Shown: piece after piece, positions 1 to 4,774 of the stretch
Numbering within the stretch: position 1 is the first letter of the stretch
Layout of the letters: each line of letters starts with the position of its first letter
Origin: Phenylobacterium sp.
Lineage (GTDB): Bacteria; Pseudomonadota; Alphaproteobacteria; Caulobacterales; Caulobacteraceae
NCBI GenBank assembly: GCA_028290925.1
Contig: JAQGIX010000042.1
Span: 1-5,089 of the forward strand
Reading direction: 5' to 3'
DNA length: 5,089 bases
Notes under the pieces: model-generated
Told to the model about the DNA's origin: nothing
What the model saw: only the letters and a program-made list of their open reading frames with translations
The model's database searches: none
Translations under genes and position numbers: made by a program

Positions 1-185
1 GTGAGCGCGCGGGTCTCGGCGATCGCGGCGCGCACGGCGGCCGGCGGATGCCAGGAGAGCGCCAGCATGCCCAGGCCGCCGGCGCCGGAGACGGCCGCCG
101 CCAGGGCCGGGCAGCTCGCGCCGCCCATCGGGGCCTGGACGATCGGTTCGGCGATGCCGAGGCGCTCGGTGAGGGCGGTGCGCAC
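1..185 (-). CDS. nitronate monooxygenase (2-nitropropane dioxygenase family), N-terminal part, truncated by the window edge
   Basis: This is an FMN-dependent flavoprotein of the TIM-barrel family that oxidises alkyl nitronates; related members are enoyl-ACP reductase-like or have unknown substrates. Only 61 codons are visible, against roughly 310-350 in the family. Reading the minus strand from a GTG at 185 gives an N-terminus with LGIAEPIVQAPMGG (residues 9-22), followed by a small-residue stretch ending in SGAGGLGMLALSW (33-45). The APM(G) segment after the first strand and the SGAGGLG turn are typical of this family's FMN-binding barrel. The GTG is preceded by GGAAG (194-190) at a 4-nt spacing, and family proteins start with the same short lead before LGI..PI.QAPM. 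The gene begins 11 bp after the hydrolase stop, so the two are very probably co-transcribed. The catalytic region is outside the window, so the exact substrate cannot be judged. The family call is firm; the enzymatic name is by resemblance. Confidence 0.85.
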   Translation of the reverse strand, partial: MRTALTERLGIAEPIVQAPMGGASCPALAAAVSGAGGLGMLALSWHPPAAVRAAIAETRAL

Positions 186-196
186 CGATCTTCCGC

Positions 197-973
197 TCAG
201 GCCGGCTCGGCGAGGCGGGCGCCCTCGAGGAAGCCCACCAGCGCGGCGTTGAAGGCGGCCGGATTGTCGATGTTGGCGGCATGGCCGGCGTTCGGGACGA
301 TGGCCTTCTTCGCGCCGGGAATCTTGGCGGCCATGTAGTCCGAGGCCGCCAGGAACGGGGTGTCGTTCTCGCCGATGATGACGATGGCGGGGACGCCGAT
401 CCCGGGCAGGCTTTCGATCACCCGGGCGTCGCGCTGGGTCAGCATGCCGCGGGCGGCGTGGGCCAGACCCGTGGCGTCGCGGTGGCTGGCGGCGCGGACT
501 TCGGCGCCGGCGCGGGAGAGGTCGCCCAGGCCCTCGGCCTCGTAGCGCCCGGCGCGGGCCATGGCGTTGGCGTTCCAGCCGTCGCGGGCCTGGTCGTTCT
601 TGTAGCCGGGGCCGGTGTCGATGATCAGCAGGGCCCGCGTGCGCTCAGGATGGGCGCGGTGGAAGGCGAGGCTCATGTAGCCGCCGAGCGACAGGCCGCC
701 GATCACCGCGTCCTTGGCCCCGACGGCGTCGAGCAGGGCCGCCATGTCGGCGACGGTGGCCGCTTCCGAATAGGCGGACGGGTCGGCGGGATAGTCGGTG
801 CGGCCGTGGCCGCGCATGTCCCAGGTGACGACGGTGAAGTGCGGCGAGAGCGCCGCGAGCTGTCCGGCCCACATCTCGGCCGTCGCGGAGAAGCCGTGGG
901 TCAGCAGCAGGGCCGGGCCCTGGCCATGGACCTCGTAATAGATCTGGACGCCGTCACGATCGAGCTTGGGCAT
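197..973 (-). CDS. alpha/beta-fold hydrolase
   Basis: A soluble 258-residue alpha/beta-hydrolase, the usual length for the compact esterase/lactonase/C-C hydrolase group. The complete catalytic apparatus is visible: an oxyanion-loop HGF at residues 26-28, the strand and turn TWDMRGHGRTD at 50-60, the nucleophile elbow GLSLGG with Ser95, the acid in GENDTPF (Asp204), and His231 in NAGHAANIDNP. A lid region of about residues 120-185 is rich in Ala, Arg and Gly. There is no signal peptide or membrane segment, so it is cytoplasmic. The ATG at 973 has a strong Shine-Dalgarno sequence GGAGGA (984-979) about 6 nt upstream. The layout resembles 3-oxoadipate enol-lactonase-like proteins, but nothing fixes the substrate. 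The nitronate monooxygenase begins 11 bp downstream, suggesting a two-gene catabolic or detoxification unit. The receiver gene ends 91 bp upstream, so this gene may be read from its own promoter or through from that gene. Confidence 0.93.
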   Translation of the reverse strand: MPKLDRDGVQIYYEVHGQGPALLLTHGFSATAEMWAGQLAALSPHFTVVTWDMRGHGRTDYPADPSAYSEAATVADMAALLDAVGAKDAVIGGLSLGGYMSLAFHRAHPERTRALLIIDTGPGYKNDQARDGWNANAMARAGRYEAEGLGDLSRAGAEVRAASHRDATGLAHAARGMLTQRDARVIESLPGIGVPAIVIIGENDTPFLAASDYMAAKIPGAKKAIVPNAGHAANIDNPAAFNAALVGFLEGARLAEPA

Positions 974-1064
974 GGGCTTCCTCCGCGGCCCTTCTGCGGG
1001 CCTTGGAGGCAGAATGGCGCCCCGCGCCGCGATGGGCCAGCCGCGGTTCAGCGGGACTGGAAGC

Positions 1065-1496
1065 TCAGCCGGCGCGGCGCAGGCGGAAGGCGGGCTGGGA
1101 GACGCCGGCCGCGCGGGTGACGGCGGCGATCAGGCCCTGGACCATCACCGGCTTGGGCACGAAGCCCGTGAAGCCGAGCGCCAGGTATTCCGACGGCTCG
1201 CGAGAGAGGATGTCGGCGGTGAGCGCGATCACCGGGGTGTTGCGGTCGGCGCCGGGACGTTCGCGGATCCGCTTCATGACCTCGATGCCGCTCATCTCGG
1301 GCATGTGGATGTCCATGAGCACGACGTCGAACGCCTGGCGCGACATGGCCTCCAGCGCCTCGGGCCCGGAGAGGGCCTTGACCCCGCGGTGGCCAAAGGC
1401 GGCGAGGATCTCCTCGACGACCCTGAGGTTCACCGGGTCGTCGTCCACGTGCAGGACGCACAGCGCCCGCTCGGGTTTGGTGTTGAACTCGGACAC
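1065..1496 (-). CDS. single-domain response regulator (CheY-like receiver)
   Basis: A 143-residue protein consisting of one receiver (REC) domain with short tails and no output domain. It would accept a phosphoryl group from a histidine kinase or phosphotransfer protein and act by protein-protein contact in the cytoplasm. All key residues are present: the acidic cluster Asp18-Asp19-Asp20 after the first strand, the phosphoacceptor Asp62 in LMDIHMP, Thr93 in ALTA, and Lys115 in PKP. The MDIHMPEMSGIEVM segment resembles receivers of hybrid kinases more than DivK or CheY proper, so it may have come from a hybrid kinase; this is inference. The last 15 residues are basic (RLRRAG at the end). The GTG start at 1496 is well supported: GGAG (1507-1504) lies 7 nt upstream, and an in-frame TAA directly precedes the GTG. 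It lies 194 bp from the small gene upstream, so probably has its own promoter. The hybrid kinase on the other strand is a possible but unproven partner. Confidence 0.95.
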   Translation of the reverse strand: MSEFNTKPERALCVLHVDDDPVNLRVVEEILAAFGHRGVKALSGPEALEAMSRQAFDVVLMDIHMPEMSGIEVMKRIRERPGADRNTPVIALTADILSREPSEYLALGFTGFVPKPVMVQGLIAAVTRAAGVSQPAFRLRRAG

Positions 1497-1546
1497 TTAG
1501 TTACTCCGCCAACCCCCGGGCCGTCTAAGTGCGGACGCCCGGCTTG

Positions 1547-1584
1547 CAGCCTTACCGTGGCGCCAGAACGCTAAAGTAAGGCTG
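1547..1584. promoter_or_regulatory. 9-bp perfect inverted repeat upstream of the response regulator
   Basis: CAGCCTTAC at 1547-1555 is repeated as its exact reverse complement GTAAGGCTG at 1576-1584, with a 20-bp centre that itself holds an 8-bp palindrome TGGCGCCA (1558-1565). The arms lie 51-88 bp before the GTG of the receiver gene. This may be a binding site for a dimeric regulator, or a hairpin in the 5' untranslated region of the receiver mRNA. No T-run follows on either strand, so a classical terminator is unlikely. The repeat is seen directly; the function is inference. Confidence 0.45.
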
Positions 1585-1594
1585 ACAGATAGGG

Positions 1595-1619
1595 CTAATG
1601 GCCGTTAACCGGCGGATTC
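1595..1619. promoter_or_regulatory. candidate CtrA-like half-site with adjacent GANTC methylation site
   Basis: CTAA (1595-1598), six bases, then TTAACC (1605-1610) resembles the CtrA box TTAA-N7-TTAA, but with one mismatch and a spacing one base short. A GATTC (1615-1619) sits 4 bp further on and fits GANTC, the CcrM methylation target in Caulobacterales. It lies about 100 bp before the receiver start. The match is imperfect and could be chance; it is listed because this AT-containing patch stands out in a GC-rich gap. Confidence 0.22.
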
Positions 1620-1633
1620 CCACGGATTTACAA

Positions 1634-1685
1634 GGCGCCGCGCCGATCGGGGCCGGCCGGCGGGGGCCGTTCAGGGTTAAGGCCC
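1634..1685 (-). terminator. GC-rich hairpin-prone segment after the second small gene, weak terminator candidate
   Basis: The 52 bp beginning 5 bp after the TGA at 1691 are almost pure G/C, with several nested short palindromes: GGCGCC (1634-1639), CCGATCGG (1643-1650), GGCCGGCC (1651-1658), and 5-bp arms GGGCC (1664-1668) and GGCCC (1681-1685). On the minus strand this is followed by TTGTAAAT rather than a true T-run. It may end transcription of the small-gene pair before the receiver gene, but no single stem is long and convincing. Confidence 0.25.
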
Positions 1686-1690
1686 TTGGC

Positions 1691-1927
1691 TCAGCCGCTC
1701 TCGACCAGCACCCGGGCCCCGCGGCGCAGGACGATCCGGCGGCCGAGGTGCTCGGACAGGGCGGCGGCGAAGATGGCGCGGCCCAGCATGGCGCTGGCGG
1801 CGCGGCCGATGATCCGCTCCGGCTCGCTGCGCGGCAGGTTCCAGAGCTCGACGGCGTAGGGCAGGCGCGCGCCGGCCGCGGGCGCCGGCATGGCAACGAT
1901 CTTGGAGTCGTCCTCCCCCTTGATCAT
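1691..1927 (-). CDS. small conserved-looking protein, paralogue of the gene just upstream
   Basis: A 78-residue protein I do not recognise by name. After a short acidic then Ala/Pro-rich lead (residues 1-21) comes a compact domain at 22-77: a strand LPYAVELW, a long alanine-rich helix (about 36-60) and a strand ending in GRRIVLRRGARVLVES. It aligns without gaps over 56 residues with the upstream small protein, about 20 positions identical, including LPY.VE.W at the front and GR.I.LR at the end, so the two are tandem duplicates. The ATG at 1927 is the only sensible early start. A strong AGGAGGA sits 13 nt upstream and overlaps the previous gene's stop codon, implying translational coupling. 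No signal peptide or membrane helix is seen. Paralogy and coding frame support it as real; the function is unknown. Confidence 0.7.
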   Translation of the reverse strand: MIKGEDDSKIVAMPAPAAGARLPYAVELWNLPRSEPERIIGRAASAMLGRAIFAAALSEHLGRRIVLRRGARVLVESG

Positions 1928-1940
1928 CGCTGCGCCGGTG

Positions 1941-1949
1941 TCCTCCTCA
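1941..1949 (-). promoter_or_regulatory. Shine-Dalgarno overlapping the upstream stop codon
   Basis: TGAGGAGGA on the minus strand combines the TGA stop of the first small gene (1949-1947) with a near-perfect ribosome binding site for the second. The spacing to the ATG at 1927 is about 13 nt, longer than usual. The arrangement suggests re-initiation by ribosomes finishing the first gene, tying production of the two paralogues together. Confidence 0.6.
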
Positions 1950-2252
1950 GTGGGTCTTGCCGGTCCAGCGGCTGATCACCGTGGACTTGTGGCGCAGGGT
2001 GATGGCGCGGCCGGGATACTCGCGGGCGGCCGCGAAATAGGCGGCGTAGCCGATCGACGCGCTGAGGCTGACGGCGACCACCTGTTCGACGAACTTCCCG
2101 CCGTCGTCCCAGACCTCGACCTTGTAGGGCAGGTCCTCGCCGTCCAGTGGGAACTCGCCGCAAGGCGAAGGCGTTTTTGCGTTTTCATCCGGCGGGTCGT
2201 CGGGGGGACGAAACTGGTGTGCTCCCAAACCCATGCGGTCTCCCTCGCGCAT
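1947..2252 (-). CDS. small conserved-looking protein, first of a tandem paralogous pair
   Basis: A protein of 101 residues from the ATG at 2252. That ATG has a perfect GGAGG (2267-2263) 10 nt upstream. The ATG at 2234 (95 residues, weaker GAGGGAG) is a reasonable alternative, and a GTG at 2273 lacks a ribosome site. The N-terminal 40 residues are polar and Pro/Asp-rich (PPDDPPDE) and look disordered. A domain follows at 41-96: strand LPYKVEVW, helix (about 55-80, rich in Ala, Val and Tyr), then GRAITLRHKSTVISRW, a predicted strand-helix-strand fold. This domain is shared with the protein encoded 19 bp downstream. I recall similar short proteins with a VE.W...PGR.ITLR pattern annotated as hypothetical in Caulobacterales and Rhizobiales, but cannot name a family. 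No secretion signal or catalytic motif is seen. It diverges from the hybrid kinase gene across 121 bp. Function unknown. Confidence 0.7.
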   Translation of the reverse strand: MREGDRMGLGAHQFRPPDDPPDENAKTPSPCGEFPLDGEDLPYKVEVWDDGGKFVEQVVAVSLSASIGYAAYFAAAREYPGRAITLRHKSTVISRWTGKTH

Positions 2253-2296
2253 CCGGCTGCATCCTCCCCACACGCCAAGAGCGAGTCAATTCGGGT

Positions 2297-2306
2297 AACG
2301 GCCGTT
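2297..2306. promoter_or_regulatory. 10-bp perfect palindrome in the divergent intergenic region
   Basis: AACGGCCGTT is a perfect dyad midway between the small-gene pair and the kinase gene. It touches the first bases of the candidate -35 hexamer (2305-2310). Its location suits an operator controlling one or both divergent units; no specific regulator is recognised. Confidence 0.35.
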
Positions 2307-2333
2307 GTTCGGAAAAGTGTGGGGGGGTAAATT
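2305..2333 (+). promoter_or_regulatory. candidate sigma70-type promoter for the hybrid kinase
   Basis: TTGTTC (2305-2310) and TAAATT (2328-2333) are separated by 17 bp, the preferred spacing for a housekeeping promoter. They match the E. coli consensus at 3 of 6 and 4 of 6 bases. The predicted transcript start near 2340 would leave a leader of about 34 nt before the kinase ATG. The spacer includes seven consecutive G bases (2321-2327). It fits the Caulobacter housekeeping -10 pattern poorly, so it is tentative. Confidence 0.3.
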
Positions 2334-2373
2334 GCCATGAGTAGTCGGGGAGCCCTTGGGGCGGCGTATCTGC

Positions 2374-4734
2374 ATGGATGACATCGGCCACCACGACCGT
2401 GCCCTGCAGCTGCTCGTGGATTCCACCAGCGACTACGCCATCTACATGCTCGATCTGGAGGGCCGCGTCGTCACCTGGAACCGTGGCGCCGAGCGACTGA
2501 AGGGCTATTCTCTGGCGGAGATCGAGGGCCAGTCCTTCGAACGCTTCTTCACGCTGGAGGACCGGCGCAGGGGCGCGCCCGGGAAGCTGCTCGAACAGGC
2601 GCGCGCCGAGGGCCGGGTGGAGAGCCAGGGCTGGCGGCTGCGCAAGGACGGCAGCCGGTTCTGGGCGCTTGCGACGCTGCACGCGGTGCGTGACGAGGTC
2701 GGGACGCTGATCGGTTTCGCCAAGATCACCCGGGACATGACCGCCGCGCACGAGGCGCAGCTGGCGCTGGCCAACAGCGAGCAGCGGTTCCGCCTGCTGG
2801 TCGATGGCGTGATCGACTACGCGATCTACATGCTCGACGTGAACGGCACGATCATCAACTGGAACAAGGGCGCCGAGCGCATCAAGGGCTATCGCAGCGA
2901 CGAGGTGATCGGTCGCCATTTCGGCATGTTCTATTCCCCGGAGGACCGCCAGGCCGGGGCGCCGGGACGAGCCCTGACCATCGCCCTCGAAGAGGGACGT
3001 TTCGAGTCCGAAGGCTGGCGCGTGCGCAAGGACGGCGCGCGCTTCTGGGCCTCGGCGGTGATCGACGCGGTGCAGGACGACGACGGCCGGCATATCGGCT
3101 TCGCCAAGGTCACCCGCGACATCACCGAGCGACGGGCCGCCGAGGACGCGCTGGCCGAGAGCGAGCGGCAGTTGCGGCTGCTGATCGCCGGCGTCGTGGA
3201 CTACGCGCTCTACATGCTCGACCCGAACGGCGTCGTGACCAGCTGGAACGCCGGCGCCGAGCACATCAAGGGCTACACCGCCGACGAGGTCCTGGGGCAG
3301 CACTTCTCGCGCTTCTACATGGACGCCGACCGCGCGGCCGGCGTGCCGATGCGGGCCCTGCAGACCGCCGCCGAAACCGGACGCTACGAGTCCGAGGGCT
3401 GGCGGGTGCGCAAGGACGGGTCCTTGCTGTGGGCGAGCGTCGTGATGGACGCCATTCGTGACGAGGGCGGCCAGCTCATCGGCTACGCCAAGATCACGCG
3501 CGACATCACCGACAAGCGCAACGCCCAGCTGGAGCTGCAACGGGCGCACGACCAACTCGCCCAGGCGCAGAAGATGGAGGCGCTGGGCCAGCTGACCGGC
3601 GGGGTGGCGCACGACTTCAACAACCTGCTGATGGTGGTGAGCGGCCAGGCGCAACTGCTGCGCAGGCGGCTGGCCGACGATCCGCAGGGGCTGCGGGCGC
3701 TGGACGCCATCGAGACCTCCGCCCGGCGCGGCGAGGACCTGACGCGCCATCTGCTGTCGTTCGCGCGGCGCCAGAGGCTGCATCCGGTCTCGGTGGCGCT
3801 GAACGACCGGATCAACGGGCTGAAGGAGCTGCTGTCGGCGAGCCTGCCCGCCAGCGTCCGGATGGCCATCGACCTGCCCAAGAAGCTGTGGCCGGTGGAG
3901 ACCGACGTGAGCGAGTTGGAACTCACGCTCCTGAACCTGACGGTGAACGCCCGCGACGCCATGCCGAACGGCGGCGTGCTGACCATCACGGCGGAGAACG
4001 TCACCCTGACGCCCGGCGAGGGGCCGACGGACCTGGACGGCGAGTTCGTCGCGCTCACCATCGCCGACACCGGGGTCGGCATTCCGGCCGACATCCTGAC
4101 CCGCGTGTTCGACCCGTTCTTCACCACCAAGGAGGTGAGCAAGGGCACCGGCCTTGGCCTTTCCCAGGTCTATGGCTTCGCCCGGCAGTCGGGGGGCCGG
4201 GTGACCGTGGCGAGCGAGCTGGGCCGCGGAGCGACCTTCACCCTCTATCTGCCGAAGGCGAAGAGCGCGCCAAAGGCGGCCTTGGTGGAGGCGCCCGCAG
4301 AGATGGCCTCGGGCGCCTTCGTCCTTCTGGTCGAGGACAATCCGGAGGTGGCCGAGGTGGCCGCCGGCATGCTGGAGCAACTGGGCCATAAGGTGCGGCT
4401 TGCGGCCAGCGCGCAGGCCGCGCTGTCGGCCCTCGAAGCGGACAAGACCTTCGATCTGGTGTTCAGCGACATCGTGATGGCTGGCGAGATGGATGGCGTG
4501 GGCTTGGCGCGTCGACTCCACGAGGACATGCCGCGGCTGCCGGTGCTGCTGGCCACCGGCTACAGCCAAGCGGCGGAGCGGATCGGCGACGAATTCCCGA
4601 TCCTGCGCAAGCCCTACAGCATGAACGAGCTCGGCCAGGCGCTGACCGCCGTGCTCGGCAAGGCCAAGAGCGACGGCAAGCTGGTGCAGATCGACATCGC
4701 CCGCCGCGCGCGTTTAGGCCAGCACGACCGCTAG
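2374..4734 (+). CDS. soluble hybrid sensor histidine kinase: PAS-PAS-PAS-HisKA-HATPase-receiver
   Basis: A 786-residue cytoplasmic kinase with no membrane segment, so it senses an internal signal. Residues (from the ATG at 2374): PAS1 20-123, PAS2 148-251, PAS3 276-379, a short coiled-coil-like linker, and a HisKA dimerisation domain with phosphoacceptor His413 in GGVAHDFNNLL. The HATPase has an N box (Asn525 in NLTVNARDAMPNGG), G1 DTGVGIP (565-571), F box FDPFFTTK and G2 GTGLGLS (591-597). The C-terminal receiver (about 650-763) has Glu654/Asp655, phosphoacceptor Asp699, Thr728 and Lys746. All catalytic residues are intact. The GGxAHDFNN H-box places it with the NtrB-like kinases. No LOV cysteine motif is seen, so the ligand of the PAS domains is unknown. 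The receiver has MAG where related receivers usually have MPG after the phosphorylation site. The ATG was chosen because GGCGG (2360-2364) lies 9 nt upstream; a TTG at 2356 would add six residues but has GGGGAG only 3 nt away. Its output partner is not evident. Confidence 0.95.
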   Translation: MDDIGHHDRALQLLVDSTSDYAIYMLDLEGRVVTWNRGAERLKGYSLAEIEGQSFERFFTLEDRRRGAPGKLLEQARAEGRVESQGWRLRKDGSRFWALATLHAVRDEVGTLIGFAKITRDMTAAHEAQLALANSEQRFRLLVDGVIDYAIYMLDVNGTIINWNKGAERIKGYRSDEVIGRHFGMFYSPEDRQAGAPGRALTIALEEGRFESEGWRVRKDGARFWASAVIDAVQDDDGRHIGFAKVTRDITERRAAEDALAESERQLRLLIAGVVDYALYMLDPNGVVTSWNAGAEHIKGYTADEVLGQHFSRFYMDADRAAGVPMRALQTAAETGRYESEGWRVRKDGSLLWASVVMDAIRDEGGQLIGYAKITRDITDKRNAQLELQRAHDQLAQAQKMEALGQLTGGVAHDFNNLLMVVSGQAQLLRRRLADDPQGLRALDAIETSARRGEDLTRHLLSFARRQRLHPVSVALNDRINGLKELLSASLPASVRMAIDLPKKLWPVETDVSELELTLLNLTVNARDAMPNGGVLTITAENVTLTPGEGPTDLDGEFVALTIADTGVGIPADILTRVFDPFFTTKEVSKGTGLGLSQVYGFARQSGGRVTVASELGRGATFTLYLPKAKSAPKAALVEAPAEMASGAFVLLVEDNPEVAEVAAGMLEQLGHKVRLAASAQAALSALEADKTFDLVFSDIVMAGEMDGVGLARRLHEDMPRLPVLLATGYSQAAERIGDEFPILRKPYSMNELGQALTAVLGKAKSDGKLVQIDIARRARLGQHDR
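2431..3510 (+). repeat. three in-phase PAS-coding repeats with an exact 384-nt period
   Basis: The kinase's sensor half is an internal triplication. Codons for DY-A-(I/L)-YMLD occur at 2431, 2815 and 3199, and the GGCTGGCG stretch recurs at 2629, 3013 and 3397, each step 384 nt (128 residues) with no gap. Shared blocks include WN.GAE..KGY, GW..RKDG and (F/Y)AK.TRD. The linker helices between copies are also similar, showing that the duplicated unit was PAS plus linker. The third copy is truncated at the linker to HisKA. DNA identity is high in the blocks, pointing to duplication within this gene or lineage. Confidence 0.9.
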
Positions 4735-4774
4735 GCTCATCGCCTTGAGCCCAGCGCCGGGGCGCGGCGGCGCT
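4734..4774. terminator. two adjacent hairpins between convergent genes
   Basis: GGCTCA (4734-4739) pairs with TGAGCC (4746-4751) around a 6-nt loop, and AGCGCCG (4753-4759) pairs with CGGCGCT (4768-4774) around an 8-nt loop. The first begins on the last base of the kinase TAG; the second overlaps the TAG of the NUDIX gene on the other strand. Neither is followed by a T-run, but being symmetrical they could block transcription in both directions. Terminator function is inferred from position and structure. Confidence 0.45.

Noticed and set aside
987..1002. GGCCC/GGGCC hairpin between the receiver and the hydrolase as a terminator
   Set aside because: Only 5 bp long with a 6-nt loop, no T-run, and it directly abuts the hydrolase ribosome site; such short GC stems are expected by chance here.
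281..1120. 279-codon plus-strand frame over the hydrolase
   Set aside because: Low-complexity Gly/Ala/Val/Arg translation antisense to a gene with an intact catalytic triad and strong ribosome site; it also runs into the receiver gene.
966..1574. 202-codon plus-strand frame over the receiver gene
   Set aside because: Antisense shadow of an intact receiver domain, with Gly/Arg/His-rich composition and no domain.
1552..1896. 114-codon minus-strand frame overlapping the second small gene in another phase
   Set aside because: Rich in Pro, Ser, Arg and Cys with no ribosome site, and conflicts with the frame that shows paralogy.
1598..1975. Plus-strand frame across the second small gene
   Set aside because: Antisense to the small paralogue, whose homology with its neighbour supports the minus strand as the coding one.
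2356..2373. TTG at 2356 as the kinase start
   Set aside because: The only purine-rich site is 3 nt upstream, too close, whereas the ATG at 2374 has a usable GGCGG 9 nt upstream and already precedes the full PAS1 domain.
2274..2373. EcfG-type (general stress response) promoter in the divergent region
   Set aside because: I looked for GGAAC followed by CGTT at 16-17 bp on both strands and found no acceptable pair; GGAAAA at 2311 lacks a partner.
2185..4569. 794-codon open frame on the minus strand, antisense to the kinase
   Set aside because: It is the mirror frame of a GC-rich gene: composition is dominated by His, Gln, Arg, Ala and Leu, its PAS-antisense parts repeat with the same 128-residue period, there is no recognisable domain, and the kinase on the plus strand has every expected motif.
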